From Stentor roeselii (lineage: Eukaryota; Ciliophora; Heterotrichea; Heterotrichida; Stentoridae), in contig RSEH01000161.1 of assembly GCA_006503475.1 (NCBI GenBank), forward strand, positions 46,406-110,405: a stretch of DNA of 64,000 nt. The letters are read 5' to 3'. Both the position numbers and the translations under genes were made by a program. This document shows positions 27,118-37,700 of this stretch, one piece after another (the stretch's first letter is position 1; every line of letters begins with the position of its first letter). The notes below the pieces were generated by a model that saw nothing but the letters and a program-made list of their open reading frames with translations, ran no database searches and was not told where the DNA came from.

Positions 27118-28452
27118 ATGTCTAAAGTCTTCGACTACATCGTCATCGGAGGAGGCAGCGGAGGCATCTCCTCAGCGCACATCGCCCGAAAGTACAACAA
27201 GTCAGTAGCAGTGGTCGAAGGCGGAAAAATCGGAGGAACCTGCGTCAACGTCGGCTGTGTTCCTAAAAAAATCATGTGGAACGCAGCGAGTCTAATCGAA
27301 GACATGCGAATCGCTGATAGTTTCGGCTTATCCGTGTCTTTCACACAGAACTGGCAGAAACTAAGAGCAGGTCGCGAAGCTTACATAACGAACATCAACA
27401 ACAGTTATGATGAGTTCTTCCAAGAAGAAAAAATTGAATATATTCGAGGATGGGCTCGATTTCTTGATAGTCATACTTTAGAAGTTTCAGGTCAGACCTT
27501 GTCAGCTCCTCATATTTTAATAGCGACGGGATCAGAAACAACAATTTTAGAGATTCCTGGAAAAGAACTACTTAAGACTAGTGATGATTTTTTTGCACTT
27601 GAAAGTCCTCCGAAGAATGTTCTTGTTGTTGGAAATGGTTATATTGCTGCTGAACTTGCTGGACTTTTTCAAGCTTTTGGAGTAAAAACTTCGATGTTGC
27701 TGAGAACGAATCAATTTTTAAGTATTTTTGATCATGAAGCTGCAAATGTTATTAGAAATTCGATGGAAAGTTCTGGAGTTCAGTTCTTGACTAATAGGCA
27801 GCTGGCTTCGGTTCAAAGGGTTGATGGAGGAGTTTTGGCTACTTTTAACACGGGTGAGACTTTTGTGTATGATGAAGTTTATTGTGCTATTGGTAGGACT
27901 GGGAATATTCGACATTTGTCTTTGGAAAATACTGGACTTAGGGTTGAAAATGGGTTTGTACCGTCTGATGACTTTGAAAATACTAATGTTGAGGGAATTT
28001 ATGCACTTGGAGATGTGTCAGGGAAGGTACAACTTACTCCTGTTGCGATTGCTGCAGGGCAGAAACTTGCTCATAGGATTTTTGGAGCGCAGGCAGATTC
28101 GAAGTTGGATTATCAGAATATTCCTACTGTTATGTTTACACATCCGCCTTTTGGTATGATTGGACTTAATGAGCAGCAGGCGAAGAAGACTTATGGGGAG
28201 TATAAAGTTTACAAGACTCAGTTTAATGGCATGTTTTATGGCCTCACTGACCATAAAGTACCCACTTTTATGAAAATCATAGTTGTTGGAGAGGATGAAA
28301 GAATAGTCGGGCTTCACGCAGTTGGACGAGGTGTTGATGAAATGATGCAAGGTTTTGGAGTAGCTATCAAAATGGGAGCAACTAAAAAGGACTTTGATCG
28401 CACAGTGGCGATTCACCCCACCTCATCAGAAGAGTTAGTTACATTGAGTTAG
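27118..28452 (+). CDS. Glutathione reductase
   Basis: A 444-residue flavoenzyme that reduces glutathione disulfide with NADPH. The FAD site GGGSGG is at 11-16. The redox pair lies in GGTCVNVGCVPKK (Cys42 and Cys47). The NADPH site reads VVGNGYIAAELAG, followed by LLRTNQFL with the Arg that binds the 2'-phosphate of NADPH. The C-terminal HPTSSEE carries the catalytic His-Glu pair. Length matches bacterial and cytosolic eukaryotic enzymes (about 450). The start is MSKVFDYIV at 27118 (context TTAAATAAAATG); an ATG four codons upstream at 27106 is possible. The frame is open further 5', but that part overlaps the divergent gene and is not conserved in character. Confidence 0.96.
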   Translation: MSKVFDYIVIGGGSGGISSAHIARKYNKSVAVVEGGKIGGTCVNVGCVPKKIMWNAASLIEDMRIADSFGLSVSFTQNWQKLRAGREAYITNINNSYDEFFQEEKIEYIRGWARFLDSHTLEVSGQTLSAPHILIATGSETTILEIPGKELLKTSDDFFALESPPKNVLVVGNGYIAAELAGLFQAFGVKTSMLLRTNQFLSIFDHEAANVIRNSMESSGVQFLTNRQLASVQRVDGGVLATFNTGETFVYDEVYCAIGRTGNIRHLSLENTGLRVENGFVPSDDFENTNVEGIYALGDVSGKVQLTPVAIAAGQKLAHRIFGAQADSKLDYQNIPTVMFTHPPFGMIGLNEQQAKKTYGEYKVYKTQFNGMFYGLTDHKVPTFMKIIVVGEDERIVGLHAVGRGVDEMMQGFGVAIKMGATKKDFDRTVAIHPTSSEELVTLS

Positions 28453-28468
28453 GTAAATTAGTTTATAA

Positions 28469-29308
28469 ATGATCTTTTTGCTACTGATCAGCATGACAAT
28501 CGGCCAATATAACGAGGTCCAAATCGGAAAACTCGATAATCAATTCAAACTTCAAAAAGGCTGCAACATGTTCAGAGTACGATCCAGCTACCAACGAACT
28601 TCAATCCACTTCATAACCACATCAAGATTCAAAAACAAGATTCAATACACAGACCAAGAAAAGACCTGCAATGATAAATGTCTTTCAACATCTGCAATCT
28701 GTGGAGAACTAGAATCCTTTGAGTCCTCAGAGCTAATAATCGGCGCTTGCACAAGCAGTATGTATATATTCATCAATTCAGACTCTCCTTCCGACATCAG
28801 CATAATGGCGACCTACCTTCCCGGGGCCTGCGACAAAATCACTGAAAACTTATACACGAAGTGCGGGTCTCTCAGCTACTCAAAATGCGACCAATGCGGA
28901 GATGACTGTCGCCTTGCAGAGTGCGTCCGAGAAGAAAAGTACAACTCTCCTGAAGCTGTTCTAACAAGTTTTTGCCTGCCTTTCAACGTGTCTAAACAAG
29001 AGTTGCACGAGCGGTGCCAGTGGTACAAAGACGTGACTAAGGCTCGATGGAAAAGCGCCTGCTCTGACTCTTTAGACATCGGGTCCATCGGAGCAGGGAC
29101 CATCATCTTGCTGGTCATCCTCATGATGGCCTTTTTCGGCTTCGTAGGAGTCCTGGTCTGGTACAACTTCAAATTAAAAACAACTGGAAACCCTCCCATT
29201 CGATGTCATCGACTCTGCCCTGACATCCTCTTCCCCAGGCCCAGGATAGTCACTCAATCAAGTCAGTACCGACCGCCTGATATTCAACTACAGCAGTTTA
29301 GACATTAG
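28469..29308 (+). CDS. Cys-rich type I membrane protein
   Basis: A 279-residue protein with a signal peptide (MIFLLLISMTIGQ), an ectodomain of about 185 residues with many cysteines in short spacing (for example CGSLSYSKCDQCGDDC), one membrane span at about 200-227 (IGAGTIILLVILMMAFFGFV) and a short basic tail. No known domain was recognised. It starts 16 bp after the glutathione reductase stop on the same strand, with TATAA directly before the ATG, and its TAG abuts the stop of the convergent C2 gene with no base between. Confidence 0.85.
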   Translation: MIFLLLISMTIGQYNEVQIGKLDNQFKLQKGCNMFRVRSSYQRTSIHFITTSRFKNKIQYTDQEKTCNDKCLSTSAICGELESFESSELIIGACTSSMYIFINSDSPSDISIMATYLPGACDKITENLYTKCGSLSYSKCDQCGDDCRLAECVREEKYNSPEAVLTSFCLPFNVSKQELHERCQWYKDVTKARWKSACSDSLDIGSIGAGTIILLVILMMAFFGFVGVLVWYNFKLKTTGNPPIRCHRLCPDILFPRPRIVTQSSQYRPPDIQLQQFRH

Positions 29309-30238
29309 TTAATTTAGAGTTGTCACTGTCTGGTCTGATGAGTCCTGCGTGAAAAGAGGACTCTCAGGAGGAGAGTCAGGCTCGTGGAAAACTGGCTTCA
29401 CCGACTCCGACATGTGAATCACTGGGTGCTGGACTTTTCGAAAAATCTCAGAAAAACTTGAACGATTCACAGATTTTTTTAAGTCTTGAAGTTTTTTTTC
29501 AGAGATTTTTAACTTTTTCGATTTTTTTTCAAGTAAAATTTTTTGGGCTTGGATGAAAAATTTTTCGTGTTTTAATGAAAAGTATTGAATGTCAAGATTT
29601 TCTATCATTTTTCGAAGTTTTACCTTTTCTGAATTGTTTTCTTGAAAAATTTCGAAGATTTTATTTTTTTCGATTTGCAGAATTTTTTCTCGTTTTAAGA
29701 TATTTCGTGAAATAGACTCGAGAAGAGACTTTTCATTTGCAAGTCTTGAGGAGTCAAGTTTGATTTTTTCCAGGAAAGAGGCGAAATCTTCTTCTTTTTG
29801 ACTTGGGTGGCGAGAAGGTGTCTGGGGAATCGAAAAACTTGGACCTTGAGTCGTCGCCCTTCCGGGCGACGTGGGGGGGGATGTGTAGAGGAAAATTTCG
29901 AGGAAAATAAGCGCGATTGAGTTGTTTGATGATTTTATTTCCCACCATGTCTTTCTTTGTGAAAGCAGGTCGTTGAGGCTTATTGTGCATGATCCGAGAA
30001 CTGTCTCTGGGTTTGGACTGCTTTGAATCAGGTCGAATGTCAGGAATGATGTCGACATTGGAAAATTTTTAGAATCGTTCCATACTGGACTTGAACATGA
30101 TATCACTGACTTTGATTGCCAGAAGATCTTGTTTGTGGTCACTTGGAGACTTAGACTTGCACCTGGCTTTAGGTACTTGCTCTGGATTCGACCCTCTGAG
30201 AGCTTTAAGAGAAGCTCACGGTTGGTTGTTTGGAACAT
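29309..30238 (-). CDS. C2-like domain and coiled-coil protein
   Basis: A 309-residue protein. Residues 1-125 have the strand pattern of a C2 domain: an early GRIQSKYLKPGASLSLQV segment, then SSPVWNDSKNF (the W-N-[DE] signature of C2 strand 4), LTFDLIQ and GSCTISLNDLL. Most of the Ca2+-binding aspartates are missing, so it may bind lipid or protein without Ca2+. Residues about 160-265 are a charged coiled coil, and the tail is Pro/Ser-rich. Confidence 0.78.
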   Translation of the reverse strand: MFQTTNRELLLKLSEGRIQSKYLKPGASLSLQVTTNKIFWQSKSVISCSSPVWNDSKNFPMSTSFLTFDLIQSSPNPETVLGSCTISLNDLLSQRKTWWEIKSSNNSIALIFLEIFLYTSPPTSPGRATTQGPSFSIPQTPSRHPSQKEEDFASFLEKIKLDSSRLANEKSLLESISRNILKREKILQIEKNKIFEIFQENNSEKVKLRKMIENLDIQYFSLKHEKFFIQAQKILLEKKSKKLKISEKKLQDLKKSVNRSSFSEIFRKVQHPVIHMSESVKPVFHEPDSPPESPLFTQDSSDQTVTTLN

Positions 30239-30440
30239 TTTTAAGGATTTAAGAGAAAGGTAACCTAAATGATTAAATTAAAAGATGCTTACTTAAATCA
30301 GGATCTAAAAAAAAAAATTTTTAAATGACTCATTGAAATCATCGAAATATTCTTGAAGTTTTTGTAGTGATCTAAACAAAATCACTGAAATATATTTCAA
30401 ATGCAAGTATGAAATTAATGATATTAAATAAGTTATTTTA

Positions 30441-30821
30441 TTAATAAACAATCATTCTATTCAGATCCAGTCTACACAAAGGGCAGGTGCTATTCTTCTC
30501 AAACCAAGTTTCAATGCAAAGCCGATGAAAAAAATGATTACAGGGAAGTCTTGTAGCACTATCCTCAATAAGCTCACAACATATAATGCATTCTTCCTCA
30601 ACAAGCAAGATTCCTTCACCTAGCAAGCCAAATGCATTTCTATTGAGTCCTTTCTTGTGAAAAAGTCTATAAAGTAGTTCAGGACCAAGTATAAACAAAG
30701 TAGATTCTAAAGTGTCAAAAGTATTGAAGGAATTATTCAAGGAGTTTAAATATTCTTGAATTAATCTAGCTGAAGGATGCTGACTTTCGGTTTGGCCTTC
30801 GTTAGTAATTCGGTTGATCAT
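30441..30821 (-). CDS. Small RING-H2 finger protein
   Basis: A 126-residue soluble protein. The C-terminal RING-H2 finger is complete: CIICCEL, then PCNHFFHRLCIETWF, then CPLC. A probable E3 ubiquitin ligase. The N-terminal ~70 residues are helical and may bind the substrate. No membrane segment. TATAA lies directly before the ATG. Confidence 0.9.
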   Translation of the reverse strand: MINRITNEGQTESQHPSARLIQEYLNSLNNSFNTFDTLESTLFILGPELLYRLFHKKGLNRNAFGLLGEGILLVEEECIICCELIEDSATRLPCNHFFHRLCIETWFEKNSTCPLCRLDLNRMIVY

Positions 30822-30889
30822 TTATAACTCAGGGGGATAGAATCTATGATTTAACTATTCTAAAACATTTCAAGAACTTATAACTTATT

Positions 30890-31522
30890 TCATTGAATAG
30901 TTGCCATGTAAATATCCTGATCAACCATCTTGGTATCAAACAAAGGCTGAAACATAGCTTTAAGTTTATAAATATTTTCCTCATACTGTTTCTGAATTTC
31001 ATCTTCAACCACATCCTTATCCATCTCAAAAGTAATTAAAAGTTCCTGATACCCCTGAAGTTGATAAGACCCTTTCGCCAATTTATAATAAGAACTTTTA
31101 ATTCGACCCCAGAACTCCTCATCTTTATCTTCCTTTTCCATCCATTCTTTCAAGGCAAAGACCTTTGCCTGATGAACTTTCTGCAAAGATGTGTAATCAT
31201 TCAAATAACAAAAATACCCTTCAATAGCCCTGCACTTGATTTCAAAGAACCTAAAAATCTGAGCCGTCATTTTCAAGTCTTTTCCATTCTTTTTCATATC
31301 ACTAACGATAACTTGTTTGAATTCTTCTAATTTTACAGTGAAAATTTTTTTAAGTTCAGTTGAGCAAACAGGTAAATTTTTGATATAACCTCGAAGAAGG
31401 TCTTCTTTGAACAACTCGAAATATTTCTCAGATTCGATTTGTTTTAATTGGGCTGACCCTTCTTCTGAATTCGAAATCGATGCAGTGTTCGTAGTTTTGT
31501 TGCGATGAACATAAATTCCCAT
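30890..31522 (-). CDS. Hypothetical helical protein
   Basis: A 210-residue, all-helical, charged protein with no recognised family. Segments such as FFEIKCRAIEGYFCYLNDY and FWGRIKSSYYKLAKGSYQL alternate Lys/Glu with aromatic residues, as in a helical bundle. No signal peptide or membrane span. Function unknown. Confidence 0.7.
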   Translation of the reverse strand: MGIYVHRNKTTNTASISNSEEGSAQLKQIESEKYFELFKEDLLRGYIKNLPVCSTELKKIFTVKLEEFKQVIVSDMKKNGKDLKMTAQIFRFFEIKCRAIEGYFCYLNDYTSLQKVHQAKVFALKEWMEKEDKDEEFWGRIKSSYYKLAKGSYQLQGYQELLITFEMDKDVVEDEIQKQYEENIYKLKAMFQPLFDTKMVDQDIYMATIQ

Positions 31523-31550
31523 TCAATTTAAAGATTAATTTATAAAGCTT

Positions 31551-33572
31551 TTAAATTATCTGCATCATGTCAGTGATTAAGTTTCTTATTGTTTCTCCGT
31601 CACCAGCAGCAAGAAGGTCGTCTAGATACTTGTATTTGATAGGAAAGTCATGAAGTGAGTAGAGAAAATCAAGACTTTGTCTGATGTTCCATAAAACCTC
31701 TGCACGTTTTTTAGGACTGTTGATGACTTGCAAGTCACTTCCAAAGACTTTCGTTACGATTTCAGCGAGTTTTTCACCTGACCGAAAATCTTTCAGCTCT
31801 TCTCCGGCCAAGGTCTTGACTTGAATTCCTTTACTGACAAGCCAAAACTCAAGATTTTTCAGTTTTTTTAAGTCAAAGTTGCTGAAAGGTCGACTTGGTA
31901 AGATTTTAAGTGTTTTTTTAGACTTACTAGCAAAATCCTGCAGGTCTTCAAGAAAAGATATGATGATAAAAGTCTCTCCACGAAAGATTTCATAAATACA
32001 GCTGGTGTATCTTTGGTTCATCAGGGCTTTTTTCTGTAGGACCTGCAAACATGAGGTGATGTTTTGAATCGGGTCATGAACAACTGCAACTTTTTCAAAT
32101 GACTCGACGAGACAATTGACGATTTTCACTAACAACTGACCTGATTGTATTTCAGGAATTATTGAAAACACGGAATATTGAGAGTCGTTTATAAGACCTC
32201 CTGACTGCAACCAGGCCATCAGAGAAGATTCAGTTTCTTTAAACAGTCCTGGGTCAATAATTCCAGCTCGTTCTTTACAAGTGTTCATTATCGCGAAGAG
32301 AACTTCGAAGGTAAAGTCCTCATCCATTGAAACTGATGAAAAATAAGGAAAACTCAATTTTCCTTCTAGAAATTTCAAAGCTTGTAAAAAGTTCGACTCG
32401 ACTTCTGAGTAGTTTTTTGGCGCTTTGAAGTAACGTAAACGGATTAGATAGACTTTTACCAGGACTTGACATAACAAGACACCGTTGTCCAAGGAGCTTT
32501 TCAAAGGGTTCTCTGATGCCACTAAACGATCGAGAAGGCCGATACTTGAGATCCAGTCAATAACTGAATACTTTTCTGAGGTGCTTAGGTTTTTTTTCAA
32601 TGTTTTTTCTAAAAGCTTTTTCTGGGGTTTTATTGAAATAGTGTTTGCTGACTTTGAATGCAACGGCTTTGAAGAGTCTTCAGATGGATGAACTGGCTCC
32701 ATCAGAGATTTCGCTGAACTCGCAGAAGCAAAAGTAGAGTGAAAATCTGTCGATCTTGAATTACTCAACAAATTTCTACTTTTTTTCTCTGCTTTATTTT
32801 TAATATACTCCTCATAAAGCAGGCCTAATAAAGAAAAAACAGTCTCCTGGTCACCTTCTACTATTTTTTCAGATATAAACAGAAAATTTTTATCGATTTT
32901 CGTGAATTTTCTCAGAAATTTCAAGATTTTTTGAATGTTTTTTAAACACTCGTCGAGTGATTCAGGTTTCATCTGCAAGCCGTCGATATTTTTGTAGTTC
33001 GGGTCGAGTTTTTTTATTATTTCGAAGAGGTTAAGGCCAGTTTTCGCTCGATGTAAAAATTCATGAACAAGAGTTCCGAAGGGAATCAATCGTAAATCTT
33101 GCAGAATAGAGAAAATGCTTGAATTTGAAGAAAGACTTGAAGGGTGGTTTATTGAATTTAATGAACCTGGACTTGACTTTCCCAAGTTGCTTCGAAGGGC
33201 TGTTGTGTGGCTTGTTATCCTTCGATGAAGAGGCTTTTTCGCTCGGCCTAGCGATTTGATTATTGACTTGGTTAAGAGATATAAAACTCCTTTGTCTTTG
33301 GTTATTTCGTCGGAATGGTACTCGTCGAGGGTCCACAAATAGTTTAGTTTCATGTAGTCTTGGATTAGTTTCCATCTCTGTGGAATCGAGATTGAGGAAC
33401 CGGATGAAACGAGTTTTAAAAAGTCTTGACGGGTCTGGCCGAAGGATATTATTTGACTTATTATTAGACCACTGCTTAGGTCTTCTAGTTGGGAAACTTG
33501 AACATTTTCATATGAATTTACTTCTTTCAAGAGGTCCTTGGTTTCAGAATTGAAGTCGGTGAATCCAAGCAT
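31551..33572 (-). CDS. Protein with tandem calponin-homology-like modules
   Basis: A 673-residue protein. About five modules of ~105 residues resemble degenerate calponin-homology (CH) domains, at about 1-105, 155-260, 330-440, 445-550 and 570-673. Signs are VIDWISSIG...LDNGVLLCQVLVKVY and ending motifs EKIVEGDQETVFSLLGLL and AAGDGETIRNLITDM, like the DI-DGD end of CH domains. CH arrays bind actin or microtubules. A cytoskeletal cross-linker role is inference. The start is divergent from the FYVE/STE20 gene by 27 bp. Confidence 0.75.
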   Translation of the reverse strand: MLGFTDFNSETKDLLKEVNSYENVQVSQLEDLSSGLIISQIISFGQTRQDFLKLVSSGSSISIPQRWKLIQDYMKLNYLWTLDEYHSDEITKDKGVLYLLTKSIIKSLGRAKKPLHRRITSHTTALRSNLGKSSPGSLNSINHPSSLSSNSSIFSILQDLRLIPFGTLVHEFLHRAKTGLNLFEIIKKLDPNYKNIDGLQMKPESLDECLKNIQKILKFLRKFTKIDKNFLFISEKIVEGDQETVFSLLGLLYEEYIKNKAEKKSRNLLSNSRSTDFHSTFASASSAKSLMEPVHPSEDSSKPLHSKSANTISIKPQKKLLEKTLKKNLSTSEKYSVIDWISSIGLLDRLVASENPLKSSLDNGVLLCQVLVKVYLIRLRYFKAPKNYSEVESNFLQALKFLEGKLSFPYFSSVSMDEDFTFEVLFAIMNTCKERAGIIDPGLFKETESSLMAWLQSGGLINDSQYSVFSIIPEIQSGQLLVKIVNCLVESFEKVAVVHDPIQNITSCLQVLQKKALMNQRYTSCIYEIFRGETFIIISFLEDLQDFASKSKKTLKILPSRPFSNFDLKKLKNLEFWLVSKGIQVKTLAGEELKDFRSGEKLAEIVTKVFGSDLQVINSPKKRAEVLWNIRQSLDFLYSLHDFPIKYKYLDDLLAAGDGETIRNLITDMMQII

Positions 33573-33599
33573 TAATAAATAACATTCACAAAGCTCAAA

Positions 33600-34772
33600 A
33601 TGGATATCTTGGCGAGTTTATTCAAAAAAGACTCTTCCTGTGGTTCCTGCGGGGTAAAGTTTACCTTAACCTCAAAACGACGTAAATGTTTGATATGCCG
33701 TAACCAAAACTTAGAACTTCTTTACTGCGGTCGTTGCAGTTCCGTGATCCGATCAAAAAACTTTTTCGAGATCTCAAAGCGATACTGCACAATATGCAAT
33801 CCAGAAAAGAAGCTAACAAGACTTCCAATGCTAGAAAAAGCGAAGCCCGAGTCAACATTAGACGAATCATCTTTCCACCTTCAGCGCAGTCAAACATCAA
33901 TGCCCTTAAAAGAGCCTCGAAGCAAAGTAGAAATTTTTTCCGATTCTCCATCATCCAGTTACAAAATCTTTAAAAAAATCGGCCAAGGTGCCTACGGCGA
34001 AGTTTTTTACTGTCAACACAAGATAAGTGACGAGAACTACGCAATAAAAAAGATAAAAATCGAAAACGACCGTCATCGAGAAAAAGTGATAAACGAGATA
34101 AAACTGGTAAAAAGCTCTCCTTCAAACAACATCATCGAGTACATCGAAGCTTATGAACATGAAGGCCACATCTGGCTCGTCACTGAGTTGATGAAGTGCA
34201 ATTTAGAAACTGTCATCAGGAAGTCCATTCGAATCCCTGAGGAAGTCATCGCGTTTATCTTGATGGAAACTTTAAAAGGACTTAGAATTATGCATGCTTC
34301 AGGAAAAGTTCATCGAGATATCAAGTCTGATAATATTTTAGTGAATGGCAAAGGAGAGGTCAAACTTTCTGACTTTGGATATGCGGCTCAGTTGACTAGT
34401 CAGAAGAGCTTCAGGGAAAGTGTCGTCGGGACTCCTTATTGGATGGCTCCTGAACTTGTGTTGGGACTTGAATATGGAATGAATGTTGATATCTGGAGTC
34501 TTGGCATCGTCGCTTTTGAACTCGCTTGTAAAGAACCTCCGTATTTTCAAGAAGATTCTCATAGAGCTTTGTATTTAATTGCTACGAATCCTTCTCCGAC
34601 TATTGATAAAAGTCTTGGATGGTCTGAGTCTTTCGCTGATTTTGTCGACCTTTGTCTTATTAAAAGTCCTGAAGTTCGACCTGGGTGGGAAAAATTGATT
34701 GACCATGAGTTTTTAAAGAAAGGGGATAAAGCGAAATTTGAGAGGTACTTGAAAAGAATTCTTATTTTTTAG
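33600..34772 (+). CDS. STE20-family kinase with FYVE-like zinc finger
   Basis: A 390-residue Ser/Thr kinase. Residues 14-66 contain four CxxC pairs (14/17, 30/33, 43/46, 63/66) with RRKC before the second pair, as in a FYVE finger with a degraded R+HHCR motif. The kinase domain at about 121-385 is complete: glycine loop GQGAYGEV, Lys150, HRD 238-240, DFG 258-260, GTPYWMAPE 277-285 and DIWSLG. The GTPYWMAPE signature places it in the STE20 (PAK/MST) group. A FYVE-like finger in front of a STE20 kinase suggests recruitment to endosomes or another phosphoinositide-rich membrane. It ends 6 bp from the convergent giant membrane-protein gene. Confidence 0.92.
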   Translation: MDILASLFKKDSSCGSCGVKFTLTSKRRKCLICRNQNLELLYCGRCSSVIRSKNFFEISKRYCTICNPEKKLTRLPMLEKAKPESTLDESSFHLQRSQTSMPLKEPRSKVEIFSDSPSSSYKIFKKIGQGAYGEVFYCQHKISDENYAIKKIKIENDRHREKVINEIKLVKSSPSNNIIEYIEAYEHEGHIWLVTELMKCNLETVIRKSIRIPEEVIAFILMETLKGLRIMHASGKVHRDIKSDNILVNGKGEVKLSDFGYAAQLTSQKSFRESVVGTPYWMAPELVLGLEYGMNVDIWSLGIVAFELACKEPPYFQEDSHRALYLIATNPSPTIDKSLGWSESFADFVDLCLIKSPEVRPGWEKLIDHEFLKKGDKAKFERYLKRILIF

Positions 34773-34778
34773 ATGTAA

Positions 34779-37700
34779 TTAATCAAATGACTTGTTAAGT
34801 TTAGCTCCTTCTTGGAAATAGTTTTTTTCATAGCTGAAGAGGACTTTAGTCTTTTTAGAACGAGACCTAAGGATTTTCTTTCTCACTAAAACGAATAAAA
34901 TTAATGAAAATAAAAGAGTTCCAATACAAATCAACAACATTTCCCAGAGATTCATTGAAGAGCTGGAAAATGAACCCTGGCTATAGACAACGACTTTTAT
35001 TTTAAAAGAAGTTGAATCGTTTCTTTTATTCGCGTTGCTGACGTCAATTGAAAAGTTCCCTGTGAAGCTTTTATGACAGTCGTTTCCTGTGTTAATGACT
35101 AGTTTAAACGAGTTGATTGTGAAATGCTTAGAGAACTGAGAAGTGATAATCATCAAAGACTTCGAATCATTGAGAAACTCTGAAGAAACAAGAGGAAGTG
35201 ATGAGCTGCTTTGACAAATTTCATAATTTTTCAAGGTACTCGCCATGCTGTTTGACTGGGTATCAACTAAATGCAGATAGGTCAGGTTTTCTGAGGTTAT
35301 CATTTGAAATAACAGGTATTCAGGGTAGGAGCTACTTGAACACCTCATTGAACCTTGAACTGCTTTGAAGAGCTCTGTGAATGTCTGAATTTTTCTTAGG
35401 AAAAATGGTTGGCTTCTGTTTTGAATTGAGTAAATTAATATATCTGTGTCTTGAGTTACTGCGTGAAGGAAATTTCCGCAGAGGGATAAAGAGTACCCTG
35501 TGTGACTTTCGTTGAATTGAATTACACTTTCTGCACTGCAAAGACCTGAGGAATAAGAAAATATTCGGAGTCCAAAGTTGAAATCAAGAGAATATATGTA
35601 AGAGATGTTGAACATTGGGTCGTATGTCACTTCAACATCAGTTAAATAATAATAATTAAGACCAAAAATACCTCCAAAGTCACAATCAACAATTTGAGCT
35701 GTAGTTTTTTGTTCATCAGCAAAACCTTCAACGACAATTAAATGATTGCTGTAAAATTTATTTTTATCAAAAACTTCGAACCTCTCAGTACAAATCAATA
35801 AAAAATTTCCAGAAACCTTAGCAGTAGTTTTGATATTTCCTACCCAATAAGGAACCTTCAAAATCTGATCAATTGAAACATTTTTCTCTGAAAACCTTCC
35901 AAAGACCAAGTTATTTTCGAAGTATTTAATGCTATCAACACCTTTAAAAATCAAGCTTTCGATATAACACCCAAGTACAAAGCTAAGAAACTCGTCTTCA
36001 TTAATAATACGAATTGAATTGCACATGCAAAATTCCTCATAAATATTTGCTATAAAAGTTTGACTAACCTTTTCCAAAGAGTCACTAAAAACAGTCACAT
36101 TGCATTTAACATTAACAACATAAACCTCAAAAGCTTGTGAGTAAACGACCTGGTCAAAGTCAATGAAAGGCAATTCACTTTTCTCATTGAACCTTTCTTT
36201 AAGTCTTACAAATTTACTAGGATTCGAGATTTTTACATCAAGACCTTGCCCGAGAAACAACTGGTCAATTGGAATTTCACGGTATTCTCCACATTGATAA
36301 TTCATTTCTTCATGTTGAACTCGGTCGATCGAGGTTTGGTTTTTAAAAATGGTTTCTCCGTTCACGTAAAGTAAAACTGGAATTAAAAAACATTGAGTAC
36401 TGAAATTATTTGCTACTTCCAGGTCGATATTAGCGATGTAGTCGATTTTGTCGATACTTGTTAAATTCTGGATTGTTATTGATATGTTGAGGTTGTCGTA
36501 ATTGGAAGGTAACTGGTAAACTACGATTGAATCTTCATATAAAAAGTAAAGGTTCAGGGTATCTGAATAGAAAACTGATGAAAAATCGACTGGATTTGGA
36601 AGGGAAACTGATGAAATAGTTGAATTTGTCACTAGTTGTGAAGTGTCTATTATTTGAAATGCACCAAAAGTCTCTGAAATCAAAAAATGATTCGCTGTTT
36701 GGATATTGGATAATTTGAGAATTTTATACATCTTGCGAGAAGTCAAACTTGTATCTATTATATGAAGCAAATTGTTTGTATCTTCAATGATAATGTTAAA
36801 GTTTGTACAGTAAATTCTTGTAGCTAAGTAATTTAGTTGAATATCGATTGTTGGATTATCCACATTTGTGTAAACTAAAAAAGGTATAAATAATAATGAT
36901 AAATAATAACCTTCATAAATAACCATTAGAAGTGAATATGAATTTATTGTCATACTTGTGATATTGTTGTTGAAATAAGAGTTACTCAGTGCACTTTCGT
37001 TAAATGAGTAAGATATGTCCAGATCTATTATTATTGTAGAAATTTCTTGCTGGCAGATGATGAATAATGGAGAACATAGAAATGTTTTGCATTGCTCAAT
37101 CAAAGAAATGTTTTTGATAGAGTTTTCCCAGAAGTAGAAATTAAAAATCATCAATTGAAATTCATTTTTTTCAGTTTTTTCGACGTACATCACAAAAAGA
37201 TTTCCACAAAATAGTATTTCTTTTATTATTATATCGCTGAAGGTATTTGTATAATTGTTTATTGAATTTAAATAAATGGATAGTATGTTAGAACTGTAGA
37301 GGAATATGATTTCTGCTGAATATGTATTATCAGGGAAAAGTAAAGATTTAATTTTAGTATAGTTGCTGAATGAACCAAGAATTTCTCTGGATTTTTTTAA
37401 ATTTCCTGTACTTTCTAGAGTTATTTTGAAATATTGTTTTTCGGGTTCATTTAGAGATGAGTTTGCGTAAATAACTGTCAGGTTTTCACCAATTAAGTAT
37501 TCTTTAAGAGGAACTAACACGTTAGACTTAAATTCTTTGAACTCTGCAATAACAAGATGATCTGATACTAATTCAATATATCCAGATAAATTATTATAAG
37601 GTCTTTTCACAGTGAAGTTATGATAAAATACGCTATAAGGTTCATTTTGTGTAACTTTTAAAATATAAGATTTTTCACTTTCCGAACTAGTAATTAAAAG

